A stretch of 64,000 nt of DNA from Glandiceps talaboti (GCF_964340395.1 NC_135553.1:11180001-11244000); one strand, 5' to 3'; shown: positions 43,929 through 57,254, numbered from the stretch's first letter. Numbers and translations: made by a program. Notes: generated by a model from the letters alone, not told the origin.

Positions 43929-46900
43929 CTATCTCAGACCACTTTGTGAAACTATCGTCACGGGTCTGAGGTCATTGTGAGATTGTGATATGTAATTTTT
44001 GGCAAAAAATTCAATGTTAACTATCGAACATTTTCATTGAAATGGGGGAACATGACTTCTAGAAGACGTATTAAATTCATATCCCTTGTTACACAGTATG
44101 TTTGTCATGTTTTTGTGTGTCGATGTCTCATTATTAGTTTTTGTAAAAGGTTACTTAGTTGGATACAGAATATCAGTTAGGCGTGTACGATGTTTTTATT
44201 TTTGTTACATGTTGTTAAAGTTCTTGATGACTTTTATAGACACAGTGATACTATTGACACGTGCAAAACCACACGTTTTACGCCTCGTTCTCTTGTCTAA
44301 TTGTCCTTTGAATACGTGGAAGTGGTGTTGATTTTTATCAAATGTCTTCGCCGAACACTAAAAGTAACATCGTGCGGCCCAGCTGTTTGTCTATATGTAC
44401 CATGGGGAGGAGTGTGGATTTTACTTTATTTATCCTCGGTAGCTCATTAAGTAGCCAGTACTTCTTGCCAAAGAGGCCTCGAGGCCGGGATTGATATGGA
44501 TGTAGGGTGGGGTATCTACCATATTGTTCCCGATCGGATGTCAAGTTATATGCCAATACTATCCCTCGCACTTTGTTGGGTGTCGTGATTGGCTGGAGTA
44601 AAGGTGTGTTGAACAGCATGGTCTTGATGTATGTCAGTAATTCGATGATTTTAATGTTTAGAAAATCAGACATACGGACGTGCTGCGACTGTAAATGGTC
44701 GTTGTAGTCATGTATGGTAACGAGGGGTGGGGTGGGGGTGGTGTGTGTGCGGGGGGGGGCTTGACAAACTGTAAATATGTGTCAACATTGCTCTCAGCTC
44801 AACTAAATACATTTTGTACATTTCAAGGTTGCTTTGAAACAACTCAGCAAGTAAATTTGTCAAAAAGACACCAAATTGACGAACCTAAATGTAATGAACG
44901 CACAGTTCACATTCTCTGATTATTAGCAATTACAGATTAGTCAATTATTTCGTTATGTGTTTCCTCTCAAAGTTGTTTGTTTAATCGCAGCATATTAATA
45001 GCAGTATATAGGCGTAAATAAATACATAAATATATGCACTAAAACCTGCAAAATAACACCACAGAAACATCTTTGCAGAGAAAACGTTAAACATGTATGT
45101 TTCGCTCTTTACAGTGTTGCCATCATTTCTATCATGAGACACCCGATACAGCGCCCTCAACACACCCTTTCGGTACTACGCGACATTTGTTTTCTGATGC
45201 TCTGTGACGCATTGCAATAATATCCAATATGATAGGCCAGGATAAATATATTAGAATATTATATTTATGCAGAATATATGTATTTCATGTAGAATTGGCA
45301 ATATCTAAACAGGAAAGTCTACGCGTAGAGAGAAAACAATGAAATGGTTGATTTTCAGATAATCGGTGTTTCAGCTAAATAAACTTAGTAAAAGGTCGCC
45401 TTCAAGAAAGTCGACTGTTTAGTGACGGTAACATTACGTAACTAAGTGGTCGTGTAAGTAGTGATGCAATTAAACTTTTTATTCTCGCAGGAGAAACTGC
45501 AATGTTTTAAAGCATATAAAAACGCCAAGCATTATGTAAAAAAAAGCTAGACTTATTAGTTACAATCATATATAATGGACTTTTGAAATTGCAATGGGAT
45601 GCAGACTTTGCCAAAAAGAATGCATCTCTAATCAAGTGTTGAAAAATGACGTGTAAATTAAAGCGCCGCCGACGGCCACAAAAGTAATGTTGTAGCAATG
45701 TTGTTAGTGATATTTTCGTCACGTTAGACAATGAAAAGAAGCAGTGCTTTTAGTAAATAAATATTGTTGTTGAGTCAAACGCGATACATTGTAATTTTAG
45801 TAAGATTTTAGTATAGCCTGGCGGAGTTTTATGTAACTTAGTCAACTATCTTCGCTTGGATCAAGAATTCATGAACGCCTTGAGGGAGAGGAATACCACA
45901 ATAAATCAAAGCAGTTGCATTGAAAATACGCCGCTACAAAGCAAAAAGTCCTTCCGAAGAAAGCAAATGGTCCGGTTATACATAAATTAATGGGGGTTAT
46001 GATCACTCACTTTGGAAAGTGAAGAGGGATGGCTCTTAAGAAACTATCCCTACTTATTTTCAGACACGAATACATGTAATGGGAAAACCCCACCCTTTTC
46101 AGACAGCACGTGAATAATGGATACCATCTTCAGTGTTACGTATACCATTACGATCTGACACACAAAAACAACATGAATATTCGGTATGGACCCCTTTTCG
46201 AGCACCCCTCTCGGGCAAATCAAATCCTTAAAAAGTACGTCCAATTCTAACTCGGACGTAAACCTTAAGGCAACACATACCTCAGACCACCAAATTCGGT
46301 TGTCTGAGCACATACCAAAACTAAGGCCTATAGTTTTTTCAATTGGAGTAAACCCCCTCCCCCAGGGCATAAATGCTTTATCAACCTAGTCCTATACCTG
46401 TCGTAGAAGAACATGTCATTTGGCTGTTGAAAACGGAGTAATCCCTTTTTATTGCCAAGTTTACTTACCATCAAAGTGTTCAGTTTCGTGATGAAAACTG
46501 TCTAACAGTAATAACCCAACGATCGTGCGTTTTAACGACAAAGTTTCTTTTGTCTTTGAATTACGAGAATTCGAGTCATGATACATGACCATCCAATGTT
46601 TGCTTAGAATGTCTACCATATTACGACCCTTTTTGAAGCGAGCATTTGTTAATTTTGCCAGAGTATTGATTTTTGTCATGCCTGTTCCATTGTTTCTTTC
46701 ACAAAATCTAAAGCATTTACCAGTAAATTAACAATCTCTTTGTAAGTGAAAAGCATTACGTCATCTATTGTCCGAAGTTTGCCCGAATTGTTCTACTTTT
46801 ACCAACAACGAAGCACAGACGCCAAGCAGACCACGTCGCTTATGATGGAGAGGAGTGGATATTATAGAACTTGAGTCGTATAATTTTATCCTCCAGTGGT

Positions 46901-47055
46901 TGATTCGAATCTGTGCTACCGACTTGTGAACCTAAAATCTTAAGAAACTGTTTCACTTGAGATTGGATCGGATCATGTCATGCTTCTGCATGATCTAGCT
47001 TCCTTGGAGGTGTGTATTGTACCGTGACGTACTCACAAAGTTTTAGTCAGAAACC
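43929..47055. other. Spacer between the second MITE and gene C
   Basis: AT-rich. Positions 45670-45815 hold a one-sided, decayed relative of the ACATTGCTACATTTTATC foldback family (GTAGCAATGTTGTTAGT, GTTAGACAATGAAAAG). A 111-codon frame at 44338-44673 on the - strand has protein-like composition but no recognised domain and no splice partners. The ATG of gene C is preceded by a possible acceptor (TTTTAGTCAG, ending 47050). Confidence 0.4.
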
Positions 47056-49056
47056 ATGGGAAAGGGTAAACGAGCACGTGGAAGACGGACACGTACAAAT
47101 GAACGTAAGAAAAGACATGGGCGGGATACTAGTAAAAGAAAGTCTCAAACTTCATCCAATGGGGGAAAAGTATCACGTACTAAATCGAAGCTCGAAAGTA
47201 GAGACAACTTGAACCCTAAATCGAACTGGTTTACCTTAGCATGTATCCTTATAACGTCGGCTTTGTTTTTTCCTGGTCTAGCTCTGATTTCTCACGGCGA
47301 TTCCACGGCCTATCTAAACATTGGTAAAATTCTGATGGGACTTTCGGGTATATTTGTCGTTGTATGTGTAGTTGTGGGTTGTTTGTATTGCCTTTGTTTA
47401 GCAGATACCAATGGCGACTGTTGTGACTTCTCTTGCAACTGGGACGGCGAGGAGGAGGATGGAAGTTCTGCCATGATGATTACAGACGAGTTGCATGCAC
47501 CTTTGCAGTCACCAAGGAAAATGCTACCTAATACAGCGTCAAATAGGATCGGATCGACATTGATGACCGCTGAAAATAACGAGGAAGATGCCGCCATGAT
47601 TGCCACTATTAACAATACATGTAGTATGAAGGACTCGTGTGAAACGACGATGTATCATTTATATAACGAAACACAACCATCGAAACAGAGAGACATACCT
47701 CAAAAGCCAGACACCCTCACGTTACGGTAGGTCGAAAGAATACAAATTCTGAAAGGTCACGGGTATCTGTGGTACATTTTTACCAGTACAGAATTTCTAC
47801 GACCAATACATTGCACTGTAGGGAGCCTTCAGTAATTCCGGGGGGGGGCACCTTTTGCAAAATGATCCGGGGGAGAGGGGACATGTTTTAGACAATGGGG
47901 ATAGGGCCATAGTTTACTTTAATTCATTGTATTTTGATTTTGTCATCCCACCGTTGCCACCGCTTGAATCTACATCCTACTGCTTAAACATAAGATAGAG
48001 TTAGGATAACTACGATGAAATTGGTTAGTGTTAGGTACCGTAATAATACTAATATCACAACATATCAATCAAAATTGCTGATGACAACTATGTAGTGAAA
48101 TAATAGTCAGTTATGATGTGAGGAGCGAAGTGGGTCTCGCAGGAGTAACACAGGAAAACTTGGCTTAAGTGGAGGTGTTGACAATATCTGGAGTGTGTTC
48201 ACCTATAGTGTTTGGGAATTGACGTTTATGGCCTTCAGCTTAGCCAAAACGATGCAAACACAGAATATTGATTAACGCATGCGCAGTGCCTTCACACACT
48301 AGTTAGGAAATAACGTAACCAATTCCTTTAAAACTTTCAACTTGGTGGCAGCAGTATGATTGAGTCATTTAAGCCATTGATTCTGGGACTAGTGTCCTTT
48401 TCCGTGTCTAGCAGTACGTCTAGTGGTGCTCAATCCATTGTCCAATTTGGCGCTATGTAATATGAGTGTTTAAAGTTAGCTGGATTCCTCGAGGGTCCTT
48501 GAGCTAGACTCGTAATCAACAGGAATTGCTTATGTTTTGCCAGTGTCACAAAACCACTTATTCCGTCTCCACGCTATTTATAGACACAGGGAGAAATGAC
48601 TTTATAATTATATAAAGTTTCTTAGCATTTGCTGACAGGTTTGCGTTAATCTGCATATCACCAGAAAATCCAATCAATAACTTCACAGTGCAGTCTACAC
48701 ATTTGACTCCTTATCTTGTTATTTATTCCCCAATTAGTATTTGTCTTCGAAAGTACGAGTGACCTAAGGGGCCTTGTCTGGCGAATCATAGTGAAAAAAA
48801 CCCTTCAATATATGTAACGATTTTTTTCTTCCGTAATTCAACTCAAATGTATTCATTTACATATTGTTACTTTTTATTTCGTTTCTAACACTGCAGTTCT
48901 CAAGATGAATTAAAACCACCTGTTTCTAACCAAGCCGAATTGTTTCAGTTTAAAGTTGTACGTCCAGAGCTACATGTGGAGTTGGACAGACTGGAGAGAA
49001 CCAACTTAATGCAAGAACTTAAAGTGCCCGAAATGACTGTAGATGAAATAGATTGA
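47056..49056 (+). CDS. Gene C: two-pass membrane protein with basic N-terminus, family member 3 (2 exons)
   Basis: The exons are 47056-47726 and 48897-49056, giving 276 residues. The ATG is in a strong context (A at -3, G at +4). Residues 1-57 are very rich in Lys/Arg, opening MGKGKRARGRR as gene D opens MGKGERRRRG. TM1 is about 58-79 and ends FFPGLALISHG; TM2 is about 89-113 (VVVCVVVGCLYCLC). A cysteine cluster (DCCDFSC) and an acidic stretch follow. The donor GTAGGT at 47727 and an acceptor ending in ACTGCAG (48896) split an Arg codon in phase 2. Exon 2 opens RSQDELKPPVSNQ and is charged, with possible helical segments. The closest relative in the window is gene D, by the shared MGKG start and PGLALISHG/PGIALLVHG. 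Function is unknown. Confidence 0.83.
47727..48896 (+). other. Intron of gene C
   Basis: A 1,170-base GT-AG intron. It contains a G-rich patch (about 47832-47910, CTTCAGTAATTCCGGGGG) that resembles one at 59.21 kb. Confidence 0.75.
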
Positions 49057-49509
49057 TCAGTGTCAGTGACAGTAAAATCGGTGTGGTAACTTTAGTATCC
49101 ATCGATATAAAAGTAACCACGCTACAAATATATACTCGACCTCATGAAGTGAGCCATCAGCGGTGAGGCTAGCTGGATAACCGATGCTATGCGCTACATA
49201 ATACACACTCTTAAAGCAGACGGCATGGCCTACTGAACTGAATACAAATACAGGCGATATAGTTGTTGGCAGTTGAACTCACAGCATGATACATTTTTGA
49301 ACAAATTTGGTTTTAAAATTAGTATGTCAGATTAACATTGATTGTGAATTGATTCAATAAGCTTGGCGATGTTAGCTACAAGTTACGATAAATGGATAAC
49401 ATTTAAAATATGGCATTTATCTATTTGGATCAGGAACCAAGGCAAGGTAGCATTTTATGTACCCCAACATAATTTTAGAATTGTTGCTATGGGAGATGTC
49501 CTTACCGGA

Positions 49510-49515
49510 AATAAA
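49510..49515 (+). terminator. Candidate polyadenylation signal of gene C
   Basis: AATAAA lies about 450 bases after the stop codon of gene C. Another AATAAA at 49717-49722 is an alternative. Confidence 0.4.
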
Positions 49516-49722
49516 TGTTCAATTCAGATCTGTTGATATAGAGAAATAGTTACATGTATTTATATACCTCTATTTTTTGTCAATTGCTACGATCACTTGC
49601 TTGGTATTTATAGAATGAACACATCTGACAAGGAATGTGGAATAACAAACCCCTCCAAAAGCAAGTATATACTAATGCAAGGACAACAGGATATAATGAC
49701 CGAGGAACTTGAGAAAAATAAA

Positions 49723-52700
49723 GTATTCGATTAACTGTTCACATTATGTATATGTTAACGTACATCTCAGCAATGACTATTCGAAAAGAGTGACTTTAAT
49801 TTTCAATAAATAAAACTATCTAAAAATGGGACTTTCACCTTCAACTTTAGCAGTCACGTGAATGATCCACTGCTGTAAATGACTGCACCATAAATAAATC
49901 GTGTTCAAAGTGGAAATTGTAAAGGTCACGTTGATTAGAAAAAGATGATGAAGGGAAAATGTCAATATGGTTTACTACTTAAACTATATATTTAATCATT
50001 AATAAATATCATCGTCTTCACCTCGAGGACCTGTCACGTGACAATTGGAAATTTTCCGATAAGCCGAATGTTAATTTTCACGACAGCATTTTCTTTTTAA
50101 CGTATAATGGCCTTTATTTGATTGTCATCACGTTGCATCCTAATCAAGTCATAATTAACCACATAAAGGTCAAATATTCACACACGTCATACCGATTGAT
50201 CATTTATCAAAGTTAAACAAAAAGTTCAGCCAGACTTATTTCTGACACAGTACAAACAGTCTCAAGACAACTAGATTAGGGTAGTCACGATGCCATCACT
50301 AGCTATAGAGTATTCCTGCAAACCCTTGCAGGAAAAATCCAAATGGCTGAACACGTGTCAAGTGCAGTAGCGCTTCAACACATTTCTTTAAAAGTTACCA
50401 ATGTACCTATGTTATCACCCAAATCATATGCAAGCTGATAGCAGTGATTAATTAGTACAAGTGTACTAAAGACAGACATTAGCCTGGCTCGACCTATCTT
50501 GTAAGTATGGCGATTTTTTTTGAATATGTTAGGATTCTTAGCTTTGTTTCCTATAACCATTGACAATTTACTTTGTCTATTGCAGTAACTACTGACCGTC
50601 ATACCAGTATTGTTTTACATATAATATATAAACAAATCCCTACATGTGACAAAGAACATGTCCGCACTTTAAATAGATGAACAAGCCCCTATTTTTGACA
50701 AAGAACCTGGAGCTCGAAATATTGTGCTAAATAAAAGACGTTTCAAGTAATAGTGGTGTCTCGTCCCCGAGTCAAATGTATTAATTCATTGATCTGCCCA
50801 TACACCATCTCCGATCCTCTAAGTCGGCCACCCTTCACCTTATGTTGTACATAATATGGCGAGATGTATATAACATATGCCACATAAATGTACATATGTC
50901 TAACATGTTATGAATGTTTAATATTGAAATCTTGCTAAAAGAAAGAGTGGAGGTGTTTTGAAAATATTTTCTCGGTTAATGAAAACACAGGGACATAATC
51001 TTGCATGATATGGATGGATATATAATAGTTTATGAATACAAATAATGTTGTTACTAATAGTCCATCTTGCTTGCTCCTTTACGAATGTACTATGCGTAAA
51101 ATGATGTAGTTTCTATATTGTTGTGGATCTTGGGCCCTATTCACTTCTATTACACCCTAGTGACTGAACATAAATGACAATATCACATGAATGTTGTTGT
51201 CCAATGGTATAGTGCCATGTTGGCATTTCTTGTATGTTTTTCAGTAGAAATGACTGGTATTAGGGTCAGCTGCTAGAGCCGTGAACCTACTAGTTTATCC
51301 CATCGCGTGTTAACCCATACCATCTTTTTGGTGAGTGATCAGGAGGGAGTCTATGGAACACCTTTGTCGTTCTAATGGACCTTCGTCTGTTGGTACAGAC
51401 CACGAGTCCGTATCTTCGGGTCGTGTGTTTTGTGAAGCCGTTGCATAGTATACAGGCTGGGCAAAATCTCGACAATATACTACATTATCATTTATTATCC
51501 AAAGAAAAACACGCAGCAGGTGTCGACCCTGTGAAGGGGTTGGGGGTACTGTACACACAGTGTGTTCATTCATTATAAACAGCATTAGTATTCGTTATAG
51601 CATCTGATCAAGTAATCCTCTCTCATATTTTAAACAAGAAAATGGATTCCTGGAGGAGACGTGTCTCCGAGCTCTAGAACAAACGTATACATTTACAGAT
51701 AGAAGATTATGTCTAGTTATCACAAGTAGCTAGCGTTATTATCGTTCTGTGTACACGTGATCCCGTATTTACTGAACTGCAGTCATACCTTTTCCCTGAG
51801 GAAGTTCAACACGCCTAGACCGTGACTAAAAACCTCTGTTGATGATAATCCGTATACACTGTAACAGGTGTTGTTAATGGTGTATACTAAGCCTAATCAC
51901 CGAGAGTCACAATAAACCTTCACGTTCAATGAAATAGCCTTCTCTTTAGCCAATCGTCGCCAAATCATACATCACGTAATTTCGTGATCTAGGTTTGCTC
52001 GTGACCGGAAATACCCGAAAGTACTCGAAATATAAACCCGACGGGAAATTCAAACACTTTTTTCTTTAAAAGTTATTTTACTGTAATATGTTTCATGACC
52101 CAATTGTCTACACAAATAGCAAAGGTCATTGTCAGTATTTAGCATCACCTTTAAGATGAACAAACAGGAAAGTGCCACTGGTAAGTAAACAATGTCCTTG
52201 TTAGTAGTGCTTGACTTCTTGTGTGGTATTCGTACTGTTTTGCGGTGATGTCAACACCAATTAGCTTTGTAGGAAATCAGCAGACTGTTTATGATTGCTT
52301 CCGGGGTCTTCACCTCCCACACCTTCCCAGCATGTGTTTGTAGAGTAGGTTTAAAGTGTCGGCGAGGATGGTAGGTTAATGAAGACACACAATACACGAT
52401 TCAAATGAATACATTTATATAGATCTATGTATCAATACCATCCGTATTTGCCTATCGATATACACGTACATTAACACTTCACGGTTAAAGCGACACAGTC
52501 TGTGATTGTAGTAATTTTGATGGTTAACATTATATTGAAACATGTGATTTTCCAACTACTAAGTCATTGAAAAAAAAGCAGGTAGAGTTCTCCCCAGAAA
52601 TTATCTGATAATGATAAGTAATTTACTGGTTACCACTATAATTCGCAAAACTCCATTCCATGCCTGTTTTGTGCACACCTCGACCTCTCCACCTCTTCAC

Positions 52701-54144
52701 AATTCCACCATCCACTAAGAGTTGCTTCTGAATGAGTTCCTGTACATATATTACTAGTAAGTGTGTGCATTTTGTGACCAGACTTTAAATAATTCATGTA
52801 AACTGGTGACTCAGTGACGTGACAGACTGTGACACTTTAAAAGTTTAGAGTGCAGAGTGAGAGAGCCGGCGGCGAGTACAAAGGAATGTGAGCGATGAAT
52901 TGGATGTTGATATTATTTAATAAAAGAACGTGATGACGTGTTGAGCGACTTTCATTCTGCGTTGTACATTGACCACGAAGGACGAATGCATTTAGGTATG
53001 CAGCGAAAATCGTTCAATCGAATCCCCATTGTTTTGGTAAGCTATTTGGTTTCAATAGAACACAGAACGGAGTGCTCACTTAGCGGTCGGACTTTGAACC
53101 AGTGGAAGAGTGTTTTGGTGAGTCCTGCATTGTATAACCCAAAAACTAAAATACATAATCATATAGATATGTTTATATAATCTTATATTTTAGATATATC
53201 ATCACTTTCAATCTCAAAGATTTCCCGATACACTGTCAAGTAGGCTAACAAATCAACAGGTAGGTATGCACTTAGTAGTTAACTTTATATGTCAACGGCG
53301 GCAAGTGATATACCTCCCTTGTTCTACTTACTACTACACTGGCACTTTGAGTATACTATAGTATATATAATAGTATTCTGGCACACATCGCCTGAGTGGA
53401 GAGAAGAAATAACACATTTTATGACGATTTTAGTTTAGCTTGCCAACTTAGACGAGAACAGGTGCGATCATGTCTGAGAAGTACCAGGGGTTGTTTACAG
53501 GACGTAGTAGTTTTAAAAAATGTAGACCAGTTACCAGGCTGTTAGGTAATGCATGTAATGTGCCAAATCGATTTCTTTGTTCCAGGATTCCGTTCAAGTA
53601 ATACAACACGAAATGTCACTGTTATATGTATCAGAGACCCCAAATACTAGTGAGTTCGATAATACCTTAGGAAAATATTGTGTTAATAGTTTTCTTTACC
53701 GGGAGAAATGATAATAGTAATGGCGTATTACGATGGCACTTTCACATATTGATCGAACACTTGTAGTGTCTGTCCACAGCTAGGGACCGGAACTAAAACT
53801 GTTGACAGCCAATGAATACTTTTATTCTCAGGGCACTTTAATGGTTTGACATTTATTTGATTTTCGTCAACACAACAGCCATTGATTGTTTCTTGTCTGC
53901 GTTCCCCTTGTAGCCTTGAACTACGACACCCCATAATGGGATAGCACTGCGTCATCCCGGCACAAACTCGACATTCGAGGAAATTCAATAGACGCTGGAC
54001 CATTGTGGACGGTGGACGTACCCGTAAGTAACAGACATTGGAGCTACACTGCATCTTCAACTTTGAAAAGATATTCACAAATTGTCTCCGAGTCTCATGT
54101 AAAGACTATTTGCCACATTTATTCAAAAACAGCACCGCTTCGCA
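49723..54144. other. Spacer between genes C and D
   Basis: No confident coding exon. A short candidate first exon lies at 52156-52180 (MNKQESAT, then GTAAGT). A GC-richer stretch at 52860-52880 and two good donors (GTAAGC 53036, GTGAGT 53115) suggest non-coding leader exons, perhaps of gene D, whose ATG follows a plausible acceptor (TTCAAAAACAG, ending 54132). Confidence 0.35.
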
Positions 54145-57127
54145 ATGGGCAAAGGTGAACGCCGTCGTCGTGGTGGACGAAGGGCATGCCGGAGAGCTGG
54201 TCAGAGCCGTAGACCGATGAGACGTACTCGAGGACGAGTGGGTTTACGTCGTGGAGTGGCGGGGCGGCGTGTTTGGGGCCGTAGAAGCTTTGTGCCAAGC
54301 TTTCGGAAAAGGAGGGAAAGACCTTCACGTGGAAAATTAGTGACGACAATTGGTGGCTGGTTTGGAGTGAACGATGATACCGAGAACATTATTACAAATG
54401 ATGTAATTGCTGGGACAACTCATGACGAAGCAACGAACGATGGAGACTGTGATTATGATGTATGTGTAACCGTATCTTTCCTCTGCATCGTGGCTGGGTT
54501 TGTCATGTCAATCCCGGGTATTGCATTACTGGTACACGGACTATCTTACGAAGACCAACAAAGCCTTGTTCCAGCGGGTGTTACTCTAATAGGAATTGGA
54601 GGAGCAATTCTGTTCGTTGGACTGATAGGTTGTTACTGTTTACGCGTATCATCAAACCTAGATGACGATGATGACGATGGGGAGGTAGTTTCACAGACAG
54701 GGAATTCACAGATATTAAACGACCCAGGACTACCCCAGTATATTGGTCCTTCAGAACATGAACAAGGACCACCCACCATTATAGACATGGAACCCATGTA
54801 TAATACGCCTGATATTGCGCAACGGTAGGTTTAATTCCTTCATTTGATGTGCCATGATGGTTCAGATAGGTAGGTAGGTAGGCAGATGGATAGGTAGGCA
54901 GGTAGGCAGGCAGGTAGGTAGGTAGGTAGGTAGGTCGGTCGGTAGGCAGGCAGGCAGGTGTGTAGGTAGGTAGGCAGGCAAACAGACAGCCTGGCAGGTG
55001 GATAGGTAGGTAGGCAGACAGGCAGGCAGATAGGTCGGTCGGTAGGTAGGTAGGTAGGCAGGCAGACAGACAGGCAGGTGGGTAGGTAGGTAGGTAGGCA
55101 TGTAGGTTGGTAGAAACTAAGGTAGGTATGTAGAAAACTCGTCATTTATCCCAAGGCTATTGTTTACGTCATTTGCAGTGTCAATTAACAGGTTACTATG
55201 AATACAGACACACAACGTTCATAACCGTTGACGGTCTTGTAAGGATGGATGTGAGCTAACATACCAAGTTTGAATAATCTATACATTCCAGCTGTGTTAA
55301 TAGTAAATTGTTTCATCCACCCTCGTACTAGCCAGAGTTTGCTAAAAGGTTTATGCTCTAGTAACACTTTCTTTCATCGCTGGTGTATATCACTGTTGAC
55401 TGCATAGTGTCACGTTTTGGTTTCTGTGGACCTTCAGTTTCATCCAGGGTGAAATCAATACGATTTTGTTTCTGAAATTCCATTTACGTGATGTATACAA
55501 TATGGCGTAGTATTTCTATGGCTAGCGTACTACATGTAAACTAAGATAGACCAAAACTAAAACAACATATATGTATATTTATATATGTTGCATGTGGTAG
55601 TTTACACAAGTGGGTGGTAGCCTTGGTCATACGGATATACATGCACTGTAATCATCCTGTAATCAAGATAGTGTAAAAACTGGATGGCTCTGAAAATGTA
55701 CACTCAGTCTGATAGACCTTGGGAGTCTACCAAATGACACTCTTCACATAGTTTCTCATGGACAGCTTGCATTAAAGTTAAAAATGGGGTGGAGTGTACT
55801 GACATTTGAGAAATCTCGCAATCAGAGACTATACCACCCAGCTGCGAGTGTAATTACATGTTTTACCAAAGACCATTGATAGCTTACGACTCTGGTAACT
55901 GGGGCTTCGGTTTACCAACATTATGTTATATAAGATAGTTGAGGCATACCCACATTATGAATAAAGACAATGGCTTTCTAAACAGATATACACAAATAAA
56001 TGTAACACTATTACTATTTGATGTGGTAGATTACACACGTGTGTGGTAGTGGTTCCTCTGTTGTGCAAATCTAATCACCATGTGTGATCAACATGATGTA
56101 AACATTGGAAGTCCCAAAGCAGTACACTGCCTGAAACGCTGTAAACAAACCCTTGTTCGTGTCGTTCTATGGACTGGTACATTTGTATGTGTGTGGCCAC
56201 TTGATAAAAAAACTAGCTTTCAGAGACGCCTCCCTACAGAGACTATGGCATAAAGTAGTAGTAATTTATTATAGTGACTTGTGACATTTTACAATAGGAA
56301 AACATAAAGAGAACCATTTTTCAACCAGCCTTTTCGGGCTTATAAGTCACTCTGATTCAAAATGTTTACAGTACATCAAATGAGCAGTACAGTTGTCTAA
56401 TAAAGATATGGTTTAAGTTTTATCACAACAAAGCAAATAATATACAAAATAAATTACACTTTATTTATATCCAAATCTTTCTCTTCTTCTGCTGAAGGTA
56501 CTTTCAATAAATTTCGCTAGTGGTCGAATACAATTATTTATAACGAATATAAAACTCTGATCAGAACTTTATGTACAAAAGAACCATTCTCTTCGCTAAG
56601 TAATTCAAAGATAACATTTTTGAGATCATCATATTGTTCACATCTCATAACGAAATGTTTTTCATCTTCCACTTCTCCTAAGTTACAATGGAATAAACTT
56701 AAACCAATGTCCATTCAATATCTTATCAATGTTGTATCAACATGTCGCAACGGTATTTTTAGTTTGTGTGTATCTTTAGCAAACCGAGTGCCTTGATTAC
56801 CAGAGCAATATTTCAATATGCCTCAATTAGCACTTTTTGTTTGTTTCTATCACAGCTTGCTGATAGGCCATCTGTCACTGTCGTATCCGATAACGACAAA
56901 TTAGTGTACGATCGAGATATTGTGATGCAGTGCGCTGTTCTCATGTGTTTTTAACTCTGTTATTATCTGTCAGGTCAAATCAAGCAGAAGTCCATTTCAA
57001 TAAAGCTGCAGCCTTCTCAGAACAAGAACACATAACGTCACCAAACCAGGCAACTGTAATATCTGTAGAGAATGACTCTCCACCAAACTACAATGATGTT
57101 GTGATTGGCCAACAGGAGCAATCGTGA
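54145..57127 (+). CDS. Gene D: two-pass membrane protein with Arg-rich N-terminus and PPxY tail, family member 4 (2 exons)
   Basis: The exons are 54145-54824 and 56974-57127, giving 277 residues. The start is the first ATG, with G at -3 and +4. Residues 1-65 contain about 25 arginines. An acidic/Thr-rich linker leads to TM1 (about 107-130, SIPGIALLVHG) and TM2 (about 142-165, LIGIGGAILFVGLIGCYC), then a run of six aspartates. The donor GTAGGT at 54825 and acceptor TTATCTGTCAG (56973) split an Arg codon in phase 2. Exon 2 opens RSNQAEVHF and carries SPPNYNDVV; PPNY (263-266) fits the PPxY motif bound by WW domains, such as those of Nedd4-type ubiquitin ligases. The arginine-rich tail could bind acidic lipids or nucleic acid, which is inference. 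Its intron holds a TAGG array and an antisense LINE fragment. Confidence 0.84.
54868..55110. repeat. (GTAG)n/(GCAG)n tetranucleotide array
   Basis: Mixed TAGG, CAGG and TCGG units begin about 40 bases after the donor of gene D. The Pro/Leu/Thr-repeat frames on the - strand are artefacts. Confidence 0.93.
55111..56249. other. Middle of the gene D intron
   Basis: Single-copy-looking sequence with no exon signal that keeps the family frame. Two short similar segments (GATGTGGTAG/GCATGTGGTAG, then TTTACAC or ATTACAC, about 55590 and 56020) hint at a local duplication. Confidence 0.35.
56270..56840 (-). mobile_element. 3' fragment of a non-LTR retrotransposon (LINE), antisense
   Basis: Read on the - strand, about 56830-56580 encodes a decayed reverse-transcriptase C-terminus. 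It shows KLKIPLRHVDTTLIRY, one in-frame stop, then CNLGEVEDEKHFVMRC and EQYDDLKNVIFELL. The Cys-x(7)-ED-x-x-HF-x(3)-C layout is the terminal zinc-knuckle-like region of CR1/L2/Jockey-type LINE proteins. The rest down to about 56270 would be the element 3' UTR. It is 5'-truncated and inactive, and lies inside the last intron of gene D in opposite orientation. The precise clade cannot be given. Confidence 0.7.
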
Positions 57128-57165
57128 TGTACATGCTCAACAAATAGCAGATGCTAGTTATGCAT

Positions 57166-57180
57166 GCATGCATGTATGTA

Positions 57181-57211
<31 letters not shown>

Positions 57212-57254
57212 ATGTATGTATGTATGTATGTATGTATGTATGTATGTATGTATG

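Noticed and set aside
46050-46389. Overlapping frames on both strands near 46.2 kb
   Set aside because: Both translate without recognisable motifs. Neighbouring sequence in the same frames is full of stops.
53728-54078. 116-codon cysteine-containing frame on the - strand before gene D
   Set aside because: No signal peptide, domain or splice support. It overlaps the probable leader region of gene D on the other strand.
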